A DNA stretch of 24,422 nucleotides. Source: an uncultured Clostridium sp. GTDB lineage: Bacteria; Bacillota; Clostridia; TANB77; CAG-508. The notes beneath the pieces are model-generated. The model was not told the origin of the DNA and searched no databases. It saw only the letters and a program-made list of their open reading frames with translations. This document shows, one piece after another, positions 15,561-23,118 of the stretch; position 1 is the stretch's first letter, and every line of letters begins with the position of its first letter. Both the position numbers and the translations under genes were made by a program. Location of the stretch: assembly GCA_946497905.1 (NCBI GenBank), contig CAMMMI010000015.1, positions 1 through 24,422 of the forward strand, written 5' to 3'.

Positions 15561-16148
15561 TTAACCGATTTTAAGGTATTTTACTCCAGATACAATTGCT
15601 GCTTCGAATTTGCCATTTACGTAAAGACTAGAGTCATTAAGATTACAAAAGTGAATAGCACAAAAGTCTCTACCGCAATATGAATCATTATGAATACTGG
15701 CTCCATTACAAAGGAGATCAAAAAGAACATCAACAGCTCCTACATGGATAGTTTCAGAAACATAAATAGAAAAAGCTTCCTCAATTGAACCACAGTATAG
15801 AGAGCCATTTTCTATGAAAAGGTTATCAACATGGGCGATGTCAGAATTACCGATGTCCAAATCTCCATCAGTAATGTGAATGTCTCCATCTACGTAGAAA
15901 TAGCTACAAGCATAATTATCATATATAGAATGTCCATAGATATCTTGACCCCATATACTGCTAGCAGTTAGATTACCACCGGTAATGTCCAAACGTGGAA
16001 GTTTTTTATCTTCAGTCTGTACGAAGATTAAATCTCCCTTTACTTTTAGGTCGCCGTTTATTATTTTGATGTTACCATCAACTAACCGAAGATCTCCATC
16101 AACTGTAAAATCTTCATTTTCAAGTGTAAAACCTCTGGTTTCAAACAT
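15561..16148 (-). CDS. Predicted beta-solenoid protein, unknown function
   Basis: The 195-residue protein has no signal peptide or membrane segment. It begins with a near-heptad repeat built on a D/N-G-[DN]-[LI] turn: VDGDLRL, VDGNIKI, INGDLKV, KGDLIFV (about 16-43). The pattern returns at YVDGDIHITDGDLDIGNSDI (about 85-104) and IENGSLYCG. Short repeats of alternating hydrophobic residues with Gly-Asp turns are typical of parallel beta-helix or bactofilin-like folds, so I infer a small solenoid. Six cysteines (81, 119, 147, 158, 163, 168) cluster in the second half. The start is certain: AAAAGGAGG lies 7 nt before the ATG. Codons are less AT-biased than in neighbouring genes, and orientation is opposite, which suggests acquisition. 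No known family is claimed. Confidence 0.75.
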   Translation of the reverse strand: MFETRGFTLENEDFTVDGDLRLVDGNIKIINGDLKVKGDLIFVQTEDKKLPRLDITGGNLTASSIWGQDIYGHSIYDNYACSYFYVDGDIHITDGDLDIGNSDIAHVDNLFIENGSLYCGSIEEAFSIYVSETIHVGAVDVLFDLLCNGASIHNDSYCGRDFCAIHFCNLNDSSLYVNGKFEAAIVSGVKYLKIG

Positions 16149-16194
16149 AAAAATACCTCCTTTTCAGATAAACACAAATTTTTGTTGCAATAAA

Positions 16195-16223
16195 ATTATA
16201 TCAAACTAAACATAAAATTGCAA
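16195..16223 (-). promoter_or_regulatory. Promoter of the solenoid gene
   Basis: Read on the minus strand, TTGCAA (16218-16223) and TATAAT (16195-16200) are 17 nt apart, about 47 nt before the ATG. Together with the strong ribosome site it suggests solid expression. Confidence 0.7.
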
Positions 16224-16318
16224 GAAATAAAAAAATGCTAGATTTTATTATATGTACTACGACTAACGTAGGTGGGAATTGTAACAAATCAGAAATTAGA
16301 GAAAATAAAAATTAATCC

Positions 16319-16347
16319 TTGATATTTAAATCCAGCTATAGTAAAAT
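16319..16347 (+). promoter_or_regulatory. Likely promoter for recX-scpA
   Basis: TTGATA (16319-16324) and TAAAAT (16342-16347) are 17 nt apart, 44 nt before the recX ATG. The match to consensus is moderate. Confidence 0.45.
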
Positions 16348-16391
16348 ATAATCGGTATATAAATTTATAAAATTATAAAGAAAGGACAAAA

Positions 16392-16841
16392 ATGTTTACA
16401 ATAGAAGAATTTGATAGAGAAAAAACAAAAATATTAAAATATATATTATATAAAAAAAGAAGTGAAAATGAGGTAAGAAACAAATTTTCAAGCACAATCA
16501 ATGAAGAATTACTAGATGAAATTATAGAATACTTAAAAGAAGCAAATTATATAAATGATAAAGAATATATACAAAAAACAGTAAACAACTTTATCACATT
16601 AAAAAATTTATCTATAAAAGAACTAAAATACAAGCTATTATCAAAAGGCTTAAATAAAGATGATATAGAAGACTACTTATATGAAAATAAAGAAGAATTA
16701 AAAGAATATGAAATAAAATCAGCAGAAAATATAATATACAAAAAAATATCTACAATGGAAAAAGAAGAAATAATGCAATATTTGCTAAAAAAAGGTTATA
16801 AAAGTGATAATATAAAACAAGCTTTTGAAGAAGAACAGTAG
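16392..16841 (+). CDS. recX: RecA regulator RecX
   Basis: RecX binds RecA filaments and modulates recombination. The 149-residue, highly charged and all-helical protein shows the repeated three-helix units of the family: ILYKKRSENEVRNKF, IIEYLKEANYINDKEY (the family's L..L...GYI.D..y unit), ELKYKLLSKGLNKDDIEDYL and YLLKKGYKSDNIKQAF. GAAAGGAC lies upstream of the start. It leads into scpA after 49 bp, suggesting co-transcription. It is displaced from recA by the islet at 15259-16223. It is slightly short but within the family range. Confidence 0.85.
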   Translation: MFTIEEFDREKTKILKYILYKKRSENEVRNKFSSTINEELLDEIIEYLKEANYINDKEYIQKTVNNFITLKNLSIKELKYKLLSKGLNKDDIEDYLYENKEELKEYEIKSAENIIYKKISTMEKEEIMQYLLKKGYKSDNIKQAFEEEQ

Positions 16842-16890
16842 TTAAACTAAAACAAATATGATTATTTATAATATAAAAGGAGAACTATAA

Positions 16891-17649
16891 ATGTCAATAT
16901 TAACATTAGAAACAAAAAAAATATCAATAAAAATTAATAATTTTGAAGGACCTCTAGACTTATTATGTCATTTAATAGATAAGAACAAAATGAATATTTA
17001 TGATATTAATTTAAGTGAAATAACAGACCAATATATAAGTTATCTAAAAGAGCAAGAAAGTTTAAATTTAGAGATAGCAAGCGAATTTTTAGTTATGGCT
17101 TCAACTTTGTTATATTTAAAATCAAAAAGTTTACTTCCTAAACAAGAAGATGACGAAGAAGAATTGACAGAAGAGGAGTTAATAAGAAGGATTATAGAAT
17201 ATAAAAAATTCAAAGAAATTAGTAAAGTATTTAAAGAACAATATTTAAAATATTCAAACAGAATTTTTAAATTACCAGAAAATATAGAATTACCAAAAAA
17301 GAAATTAGAAAAAAATTATCAAAGTAATGTAATACCTGATATATATAAAGATCTAATGGAAAGAAATAGTGTTAAACTAAATCAAAATGCAAAAAACATT
17401 GAAAAAATTGCACTTGTAGAAAATTATACAGTAGCAAGTAAAGTAAAAGAAATGTTTAAAATATTAGTTAAGCAAAAAAGATTTGTATTTAATAAAATAT
17501 TTTCTATAAATAAAAGAAATAAACAAGAAGTAGTAACAGCTTTTTCAGGACTGTTAGAATTATCAAGAAGAAATAAGGTGGAAACTTCACAAGAAAAATT
17601 ATTTGGAGATATTACAGTAGAAAAATCAAATAAAGCTAAATATAATTAA
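16891..17649 (+). CDS. scpA: Segregation and condensation protein A (ScpA kleisin)
   Basis: ScpA is the kleisin that bridges SMC heads and, with ScpB, forms the bacterial condensin for chromosome segregation. The 252-residue protein has the N-terminal family motif INNFEGPLDLLCHLIDKNKM (about 12-31), the DQYISYL helix and LASEFLVMA-like helices that contact the SMC neck. An acidic linker of consecutive Glu residues (about 88-97) and a C-terminal winged-helix segment with LELSRRNKV follow. AAAGGAG lies upstream. scpB, which usually follows directly, is not here; the next gene is DUF2953-like. Confidence 0.93.
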   Translation: MSILTLETKKISIKINNFEGPLDLLCHLIDKNKMNIYDINLSEITDQYISYLKEQESLNLEIASEFLVMASTLLYLKSKSLLPKQEDDEEELTEEELIRRIIEYKKFKEISKVFKEQYLKYSNRIFKLPENIELPKKKLEKNYQSNVIPDIYKDLMERNSVKLNQNAKNIEKIALVENYTVASKVKEMFKILVKQKRFVFNKIFSINKRNKQEVVTAFSGLLELSRRNKVETSQEKLFGDITVEKSNKAKYN

Positions 17650-17716
17650 TAATAAATGTTTAAAAAAGAAAAAAATGGAAAAACTAACTATATAACCTAA
17701 AAAGAAGGTGATAAAG

Positions 17717-18337
17717 TTGGTTTTTCTTTATATTATTGGGTTTTTATTTATCATATTAATAATATTAATATTCTCAAAAATACAATTAAAAATCGAAAAC
17801 TTCAAATTTACATCAGAAAATATAAGACATATAAATACAGATTATAGATTTAGTATTAAATTATATATTTTTTCAAAAATACCAGTACTAAAAATATCAA
17901 TAAACAAAAAAGTTCTAGAAAAATTAAAAGTAAAAGAAAAAATGAAAACATTTGAAATGGAGCTATTAGAAAACAAGTTAAAAATTGACAAAAGCTTTAT
18001 AAAAGCTATGAAACAATTGGATATAGTTATAAAAAAATTAAATTTAAAAATAGATTTAGGAACAGAAAATGCAAGTTTTACATCAATATTAATTCCAATA
18101 ATAAGTACAATAATCTCAATGTTGCTAAGAGATAAAATAAAAGATTATAAAAATCAGCATTTTATAATAAATCCAATATTTACAAACCAAAATTTAATAA
18201 ATCTAGAACTTTCTAGTATAATTGAAATAAAAATGATACATATTATAGATAGCATATATGTATTAAATAAAAAAGAAGGAGTGAATAAATATGAGCGAAC
18301 ATCCAATAGAAGGGCTTATGACAACTGCTATGAATAG
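17717..18337 (+). CDS. DUF2953-type membrane protein
   Basis: The product begins with one hydrophobic segment and continues as a basic, beta-rich domain, with a second hydrophobic patch near residues 113-131 (SILIPIISTIISMLL). This layout and its position just before ytfJ match the DUF2953 proteins that sit between scpAB and ytfJ in sporulating Clostridia. Their function is not established. I choose TTG at 17717 because AGAAGGTGAT, an excellent match to the anti-Shine-Dalgarno, then sits at ideal distance; GTG at 17708 would lie inside that ribosome site. From TTG the protein has 206 residues. Its 3' end overlaps the ytfJ start by 47 bp in another frame, implying coupled translation. Confidence 0.75.
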   Translation: MVFLYIIGFLFIILIILIFSKIQLKIENFKFTSENIRHINTDYRFSIKLYIFSKIPVLKISINKKVLEKLKVKEKMKTFEMELLENKLKIDKSFIKAMKQLDIVIKKLNLKIDLGTENASFTSILIPIISTIISMLLRDKIKDYKNQHFIINPIFTNQNLINLELSSIIEIKMIHIIDSIYVLNKKEGVNKYERTSNRRAYDNCYE

Positions 18338-18896
18338 CATAAAAGATATGGTAGATGTTAATACAATTATAGGAGATCCAATAGAAACCTCAAATAATAC
18401 TGTTATAATACCTATTTCAAAAGTTTCATTTGGTTTTGCATCAGGAGGAAGTGAATTTAAAGGAGAAACAGTAGATGAATATACGAAAAAAGATAAAGAA
18501 GAAGCAATTCAATACAGGTTGCCGTTTGGAGGAGGAAGTGGAGCAGGTGTAACAATTAATCCAATAGCTTTTTTAGTTATTCAATCAAATAATGTAAAAC
18601 TAATGCCAGTAAATCATGCGTCATCTATAGACAAGCTTTTAGACTATATGCCAGATTTAATAGAAAAAGCAAATAATATGATGAACCGTTGTATTCAAAA
18701 TAAAAAGGAAGAAACACAAAAAATTATTAAAGAAATGCAAAAACGAGGCAAAGACTCTGAAAATCAGGAAACTAAAATAAAAGAAAAAATTGAAAGAAAA
18801 TTAGAAAAAGTAAAAAAACCAGAAGAAAAGCCAGAACAGAAGCAAGAAGAAATAGACTATGAATATGAATATAATGAAACCATGGAAGATGAATAA
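18291..18896 (+). CDS. ytfJ: Sporulation protein YtfJ (GerW family)
   Basis: YtfJ/GerW proteins (Spore_YtfJ domain) are made in sporulating Firmicutes; in Bacillus subtilis GerW is needed for L-alanine germination. The 201-residue protein starts with EHPIEGLMTTAMNSIKDMVD and has the glycine-rich core SKVSFGFASGGSEF, FGGGSGAGVTINPIAFLVI and VKLMPV typical of the family (residues about 1-125). A long Lys/Glu-rich tail (about 140-201) is extra and probably disordered. The start is supported by AAGGAGTG. The TAA stop overlaps the edge of a perfect palindrome that probably terminates transcription. Confidence 0.92.
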   Translation: MSEHPIEGLMTTAMNSIKDMVDVNTIIGDPIETSNNTVIIPISKVSFGFASGGSEFKGETVDEYTKKDKEEAIQYRLPFGGGSGAGVTINPIAFLVIQSNNVKLMPVNHASSIDKLLDYMPDLIEKANNMMNRCIQNKKEETQKIIKEMQKRGKDSENQETKIKEKIERKLEKVKKPEEKPEQKQEEIDYEYEYNETMEDE

Positions 18897-18940
18897 AAAA
18901 TTACCAATTTGGGGACGCGTCCCCAAATTGGTAATTTTTT
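18895..18940. repeat. Perfect 46-bp palindrome (family copy 5), also a bidirectional terminator
   Basis: This sequence is perfectly self-complementary over 46 bp with no loop, centred on ACGCGT between 18917 and 18918. The core GGGGACGCGTCCCC is flanked by CCAATTT/AAATTGG and A6/T6 ends. It is the uninterrupted form of the module in the copy at 8945-9032. The A/T ends plus GC-rich stem meet the requirements of a rho-independent terminator in either direction. It shares two bases with the ytfJ stop codon. Confidence 0.92.
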
Positions 18941-19007
18941 TTTAAGGATTTTTTAAGATTTATAAATTAAAATAAATTAAATCATAAGAAAGGGACGTGA
19001 TATAAAA

Positions 19008-20018
19008 ATGAAAAAGAAAAAATCAAAAAAGATTTTAATAATAATATTAATGATTATTATTTTTTTATTAGGAATATTTATAGGATCAACAGTAGCCAAA
19101 AATAGTAATAAAATGAAAAACAATACTAGTGAAGAAACAACGCAAATAGTTGAAATAGATGTAGGAACACAAACAATAGAAAATACATTAACAAGTTCTG
19201 GAGAAATATCATCTAGTGGAAAAGAAAATTTGACATTATCTACTTCAAAGTATTTTAATACAATGTGTGTAGAAGAAGATGATATAGTAAAGGCAGGAGA
19301 AAATATATTAGAATATACAGATGGTACATATTTAACAGCGGAATATGATTGTTTAATTAATAGTTATTCAGTTCCAGAAACTAAAAATAAATGCACATCA
19401 AGTAATTATGTAGAGGTGCAAAATTTACAAACAATGTTAATGAATATACAAGTTAGTGAAGATGAAATAAATAAAATAGAAAAAGGTCAAGAAGTAGAAA
19501 TGGAATTATCAGCAATAGAAGATAAAACATATGAAGGAACAATAAAAAGTATAAATAGTGTAGGAACATATTCGACAAGTGGAACTACTTTTTCAGCGGT
19601 TATAGAATTCGAGAATGATGGCAATGCAAAAATAGGAATGTCAGCTTCTTGTACAATCATATTAGAAAAAGCAGAAAATTGTATAGCTATACCAATAGAA
19701 GCGGTACAAGTAAGTGATAATCAAAAATATGTTGTAGTAGTAAATGATGATGGAAGTACTAAAAATGTAAATATAGAAACAGGTATCTCAAATGACGAGT
19801 ATGTTCAAATAATTTCAGGATTAAGTGGAGGAGAAAAAATTCAAATGGTAGAAACGGTTTCTTCTAATTCAGGAGGAATGATGAATTTTCAAAGAGGTGG
19901 AAATATGAATTTCCAAGGTGAAGGGGAAATGCCACAAGATATTCAAATGCCAGGGAATGGAGAGATGCCACAAGATATACAAATACCAGGAAATGGAGAA
20001 ATGCCAAATAATAACTAG
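19008..20018 (+). CDS. HlyD/MacA/YknX-type membrane-fusion adaptor (adaptor 1)
   Basis: Adaptors of this type link an ABC exporter to the extracytoplasmic space. The 336-residue protein has a basic N-terminus, one membrane span (about 8-28), a lipoyl-like region (about 60-130, including VKAGENILEYTDG), a beta-barrel region (about 140-220) and a membrane-proximal domain ending near 285. The alpha-hairpin that normally interrupts the lipoyl domain appears absent, since YTDG leads almost directly into YDCLINS. Cys115 and Cys129 have exact counterparts in the second adaptor. The tail contains two 12-residue tandem units beginning GEMPQDIQ. It lies 29 bp before the ATPase gene, so it is the partner of that exporter. 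Confidence 0.85.
   Translation: MKKKKSKKILIIILMIIIFLLGIFIGSTVAKNSNKMKNNTSEETTQIVEIDVGTQTIENTLTSSGEISSSGKENLTLSTSKYFNTMCVEEDDIVKAGENILEYTDGTYLTAEYDCLINSYSVPETKNKCTSSNYVEVQNLQTMLMNIQVSEDEINKIEKGQEVEMELSAIEDKTYEGTIKSINSVGTYSTSGTTFSAVIEFENDGNAKIGMSASCTIILEKAENCIAIPIEAVQVSDNQKYVVVVNDDGSTKNVNIETGISNDEYVQIISGLSGGEKIQMVETVSSNSGGMMNFQRGGNMNFQGEGEMPQDIQMPGNGEMPQDIQIPGNGEMPNNN
19923..20015 (+). repeat. Tandem 36-bp coding repeat in the adaptor 1 tail
   Basis: Two 12-codon units, GEMPQDIQMPGN (residues 306-317) and GEMPQDIQIPGN (318-329), are followed by a partial third unit GEMPNNN. The DNA copies differ at several synonymous positions, so the duplication is not brand new. Unit number may vary between strains. 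Confidence 0.85.
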
Positions 20019-20047
20019 AAAATTAAAATTGTGAAAGGAATTTTATT

Positions 20048-20728
20048 ATGAGCATTATAAATATAAAGAATATTACTAAAAGTTTTATAATGGGTGAACA
20101 AGAAATAAAAGTAATAAATAATATTAATTTTGAAGTAAAAAAAGGAGAATTTGTCGCCATAATAGGTCCTTCAGGTTCTGGAAAATCAACTCTCATGAAT
20201 ATTTTGGGATTATTAGATGTACCAGATAGTGGAGAGTACATATTAGATGATCTTATGGTAAATACATTATCAGATAATAAATTAGCAGAAATAAGAAATA
20301 GAAAAATAGGATTTATATTTCAAAATTTTAATTTATTACAAAAATTAACAGCATTAGAAAATGTAGAAGTACCATTAACATATAGTGGAATATCAGGAAA
20401 AGAAGCAAATAAATTAGCATATAAATATTTAGAAAAAGTTGGATTAAAAGGTAGAGAAAAGCACTTACCTAATCAATTATCAGGAGGACAGCAACAAAGA
20501 GTAGCAATTGCTAGAGCATTAATTAACGAACCTGAAATAATATTAGCAGATGAACCAACTGGAAGCTTAGATTCAAAAACAAGTATAGAGATTATGGATA
20601 TGTTACAAGAATTAAATAATAATGGTCAGACAATTGTATTAATAACACATGATATAAATGTAGCTAAAAAAGCAAAAAGAATAGTCAGAATTTCAGATGG
20701 GAATTTGTATGAAGAAAGTAAAATATAA
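20048..20728 (+). CDS. ABC transporter ATPase, MacB/LolD/YknY type
   Basis: The 226-residue cytosolic ATPase powers the neighbouring permease. It carries Walker A GPSGSGKST (about 40-48), a Q-loop in IGFIFQNFNLL, the signature LSGGQQQR, Walker B ILADEPTGSLD, and the H-loop LITHD. The GSLDS after Walker B and the short length are typical of the MacB/LolD class, which drives mechanotransmission rather than classical transport. The ribosome site is GAAAGGAA. It is followed after 51 bp by the separate permease gene, whereas in E. coli MacB the two are fused. Confidence 0.95.
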   Translation: MSIINIKNITKSFIMGEQEIKVINNINFEVKKGEFVAIIGPSGSGKSTLMNILGLLDVPDSGEYILDDLMVNTLSDNKLAEIRNRKIGFIFQNFNLLQKLTALENVEVPLTYSGISGKEANKLAYKYLEKVGLKGREKHLPNQLSGGQQQRVAIARALINEPEIILADEPTGSLDSKTSIEIMDMLQELNNNGQTIVLITHDINVAKKAKRIVRISDGNLYEESKI

Positions 20729-20779
20729 GATTAAAAGACAGCTAGGATTGCAAATTTTGAGAAAGGAATGAAATAGAAA

Positions 20780-21946
20780 ATGAAAATTTATAGCATTTTA
20801 AAATCAGCATTAAAAAGTATTATGACTAATAAATTACGTTCTTCTCTTACAATGTTAGGGTTAATTATAGGGATAGCCTCAGTAATAATATTAGTAGGTA
20901 TAGGTGATGGTGCAACAACAAATGTAACAGAAGAGGTCCAGTCATTAGGAACTGATATAATTACTGTAAATATAACTTCAGAAGATAGTAGTCTTGAATA
21001 TAATACTCTTGAAGAATTAGAAGAATTAGATAATATTTCAAGTATTGCACCATACAAAAATGTAAGTGCAACATTAACTAGAAATAATACAACTACATCA
21101 CAATCTAATATTATGGCTGTAAATGATAATTATTTAACAATAACAAATACTAAATTACAAAATGGGCGAAGAATATCAATTATTGATATAGAAAACAAAA
21201 GTAAGGTTTGCATTCTAGGAAGCGAAGTAGCTACTACATTATTTAGCTTGACAAATCCAGTAGGGGAAAATATAAAGATAAATGGTGATAATTACACAGT
21301 AATAGGATTATTAGAAGAACAAGGAACATCTATGGGAAATGATATTGATAATATTGTATTAATTCCAATAACATCAGCAAGTTACTTAGGAGAAGATACT
21401 AATATAAATAATCTTTATGTAAAAGTGGAAGATGAAAATAAGATAAATGCAACAATAAATTTACTAGAAAATTATATAAGACAAAATTTGGAAATATCAA
21501 GTGATTATTATAGCGTATCATCACAGGATTCGGTAATAGATACAATGGAGAATGTAACAAATACTTTATCATTGCTTTTAGGTGGAATTGCAAGTATATC
21601 ATTAATAGTAGGTGGTATAGGAGTTATGAATGTAATGCTTGTATCAGTAACAGAAAGAACAAAAGAAATAGGAATAAGGAAATCATTAGGTGCAAAAAGA
21701 CAGGATATATTGTTTCAATTTTTAGTAGAAGCACTTGTTTTGAGTATAATAGGAGGCATAATAGGAGTAATAGTAGGGATAATAGGAGGAACATTAGCAG
21801 AAAATTTTGATTTTAGTTTTAATCTTAATATAACAATAGTAATAGTAGCTTTTATATCAAGTGCAGTAATAGGATTGATTTTTGGAATATTTCCAGCATA
21901 TAGAGCAGGAAAATTAAATCCAATAGATGCACTAAGAACAGAATAA
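20780..21946 (+). CDS. MacB/FtsX-type ABC permease (YknZ-like)
   Basis: The 388-residue permease has the MacB layout. The first membrane helix (about 18-42) carries the family start ALKSIMTNKLRSSLTMLGL. A large extracytoplasmic domain rich in Thr/Asn runs from about 45 to 255. Three helices follow at about 263-290, 318-340 and 350-372, with the conserved cytoplasmic TERTKEIGIRKSLGAKRQDI between helices 2 and 3 and the terminal YRAGKLNPIDALR. GAAAGGA lies upstream. With the ATPase and adaptor it resembles the Bacillus YknXYZ system, which protects against a toxic peptide; the substrate here is unknown. An imperfect AT hairpin follows at 21948-21981. Confidence 0.93.
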   Translation: MKIYSILKSALKSIMTNKLRSSLTMLGLIIGIASVIILVGIGDGATTNVTEEVQSLGTDIITVNITSEDSSLEYNTLEELEELDNISSIAPYKNVSATLTRNNTTTSQSNIMAVNDNYLTITNTKLQNGRRISIIDIENKSKVCILGSEVATTLFSLTNPVGENIKINGDNYTVIGLLEEQGTSMGNDIDNIVLIPITSASYLGEDTNINNLYVKVEDENKINATINLLENYIRQNLEISSDYYSVSSQDSVIDTMENVTNTLSLLLGGIASISLIVGGIGVMNVMLVSVTERTKEIGIRKSLGAKRQDILFQFLVEALVLSIIGGIIGVIVGIIGGTLAENFDFSFNLNITIVIVAFISSAVIGLIFGIFPAYRAGKLNPIDALRTE

Positions 21947-22062
21947 AAAAGAATATTAAATTTGAAAATTTAATTCTTTTCCAACCAAATTTGTGCATTA
22001 AAAAGAATGAGATTGAATATTAAAATTTTTTTTAAGAAAAGATATGAAAGGAAGTTGAGAAA

Positions 22063-23031
22063 ATGTTTAAGAAAAAAATATTAATAATAGCATTAATAAT
22101 AGCTATGTTAATTCCAATTATTACATATGCATATGGAACATCTAATCAAAATGAAAAATTTTTCAGTACAGATAAAAATGAAGCAACTCCAGGAGAAACA
22201 ATAACTATGAATATAGATTTAAGTCAGATTAATTATGAAGATTTTGAATTTAATTTAACTTCAAACATAAATATTGAAGATGTAACAATGCAAGAAGATA
22301 TAGACACTAGTTTAGAAGAAAATTCGCTAAAAATAATATCAAGCAAATCATTACTTAATATGCAAAAAATTTCTTTATATTACAAAATCCCAGAGGACAC
22401 AGAAATAGGGACAATTATAAATTTAACTGGAAAAATAAAAAAATATGAAGATACTAACCAAGTAGATGATGAATTTATAGATAGTAAAGAAATAGATACA
22501 GAAAATATGCAAGAATCAGATACAGAAAAAATAGAAGAACAAGAAATAAAAATAAGTATAAAAATTGTAGAAAAACAAAATACAGAAGAAACTTTTAACT
22601 CAAATAATCCAAATAAAGAATTTTTAGAAAAAAATAATGCATTTAATTTAGATGATATTAATAATAAGGAAAGCAGAAATGAATATTCATCAAATAAAAT
22701 AACACTATTACAGACAAGTGCAAAAGCTGAATTTAGCAATAGTTCACAGTTAATAACCTATAATGGAGATAGCAATAACTATTTAAGTAGTTTACAAGTA
22801 GAAGGATATAATATAAATCCAACGTTTTCTAAAACTAATAACACATATTTTATAAGTGTTTCAAAAGATATAACAAGTTTAACAATAAATGCATCAGCAG
22901 AAAATGAAAATTCTAAAATTAGCATTTATGGAAATGAAAATTTGCAAGATGGGGAAAATAAAATATTAATATCAGTTACAGCAGAAAATGGTGATGTGAA
23001 AATTTATAGAATATACGTAACAAAGCAATAG
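22063..23031 (+). CDS. Secreted cadherin-like beta-sandwich protein
   Basis: The 322-residue protein has a signal peptide (about 1-24, ending near TYAYG), so it should be exported and possibly retained at the surface. Residues 38-170 form a predicted beta domain starting ATPGETITMNIDLSQ, with an IGTIINLTGKI strand. A Glu/Asn-rich linker covers about 145-215. The last 80 residues match the cadherin-like beta-sandwich family (PF12733 type): YLSSLQVEGYNINPTFS at about 240-256, then SLTINASAEN, LQDGENKILISVTAENG and YRIYVTKQ. No sortase motif or lipobox is visible. It lies between the permease and the second adaptor on the same strand, suggesting it works with the exporter outside the cell. Confidence 0.8.
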   Translation: MFKKKILIIALIIAMLIPIITYAYGTSNQNEKFFSTDKNEATPGETITMNIDLSQINYEDFEFNLTSNINIEDVTMQEDIDTSLEENSLKIISSKSLLNMQKISLYYKIPEDTEIGTIINLTGKIKKYEDTNQVDDEFIDSKEIDTENMQESDTEKIEEQEIKISIKIVEKQNTEETFNSNNPNKEFLEKNNAFNLDDINNKESRNEYSSNKITLLQTSAKAEFSNSSQLITYNGDSNNYLSSLQVEGYNINPTFSKTNNTYFISVSKDITSLTINASAENENSKISIYGNENLQDGENKILISVTAENGDVKIYRIYVTKQ

Positions 23032-23054
23032 AAAACTACTTTGAAAATTATTAA

Positions 23055-23079
23055 AAAAATAATTAAAATAATTATTTTT
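23055..23079 (+). terminator. AT-only hairpin after the cadherin-like gene
   Basis: AAAAATAATT and AATTATTTTT form a 10-bp stem with a 5-nt loop ending in T residues. It consists only of A-T pairs, so it is probably a weak or partial terminator inside the cluster. Confidence 0.35.
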
Positions 23080-23118
23080 CAATTAATTTGTGTCTAAGGA
23101 AAGGACTGTGAGTAAAAA

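Noticed and set aside
15985..16209. Plus-strand ORF opposite the solenoid gene start
   Set aside because: The minus-strand gene has a consensus promoter, a strong ribosome site and a terminator; this ORF has none of them.
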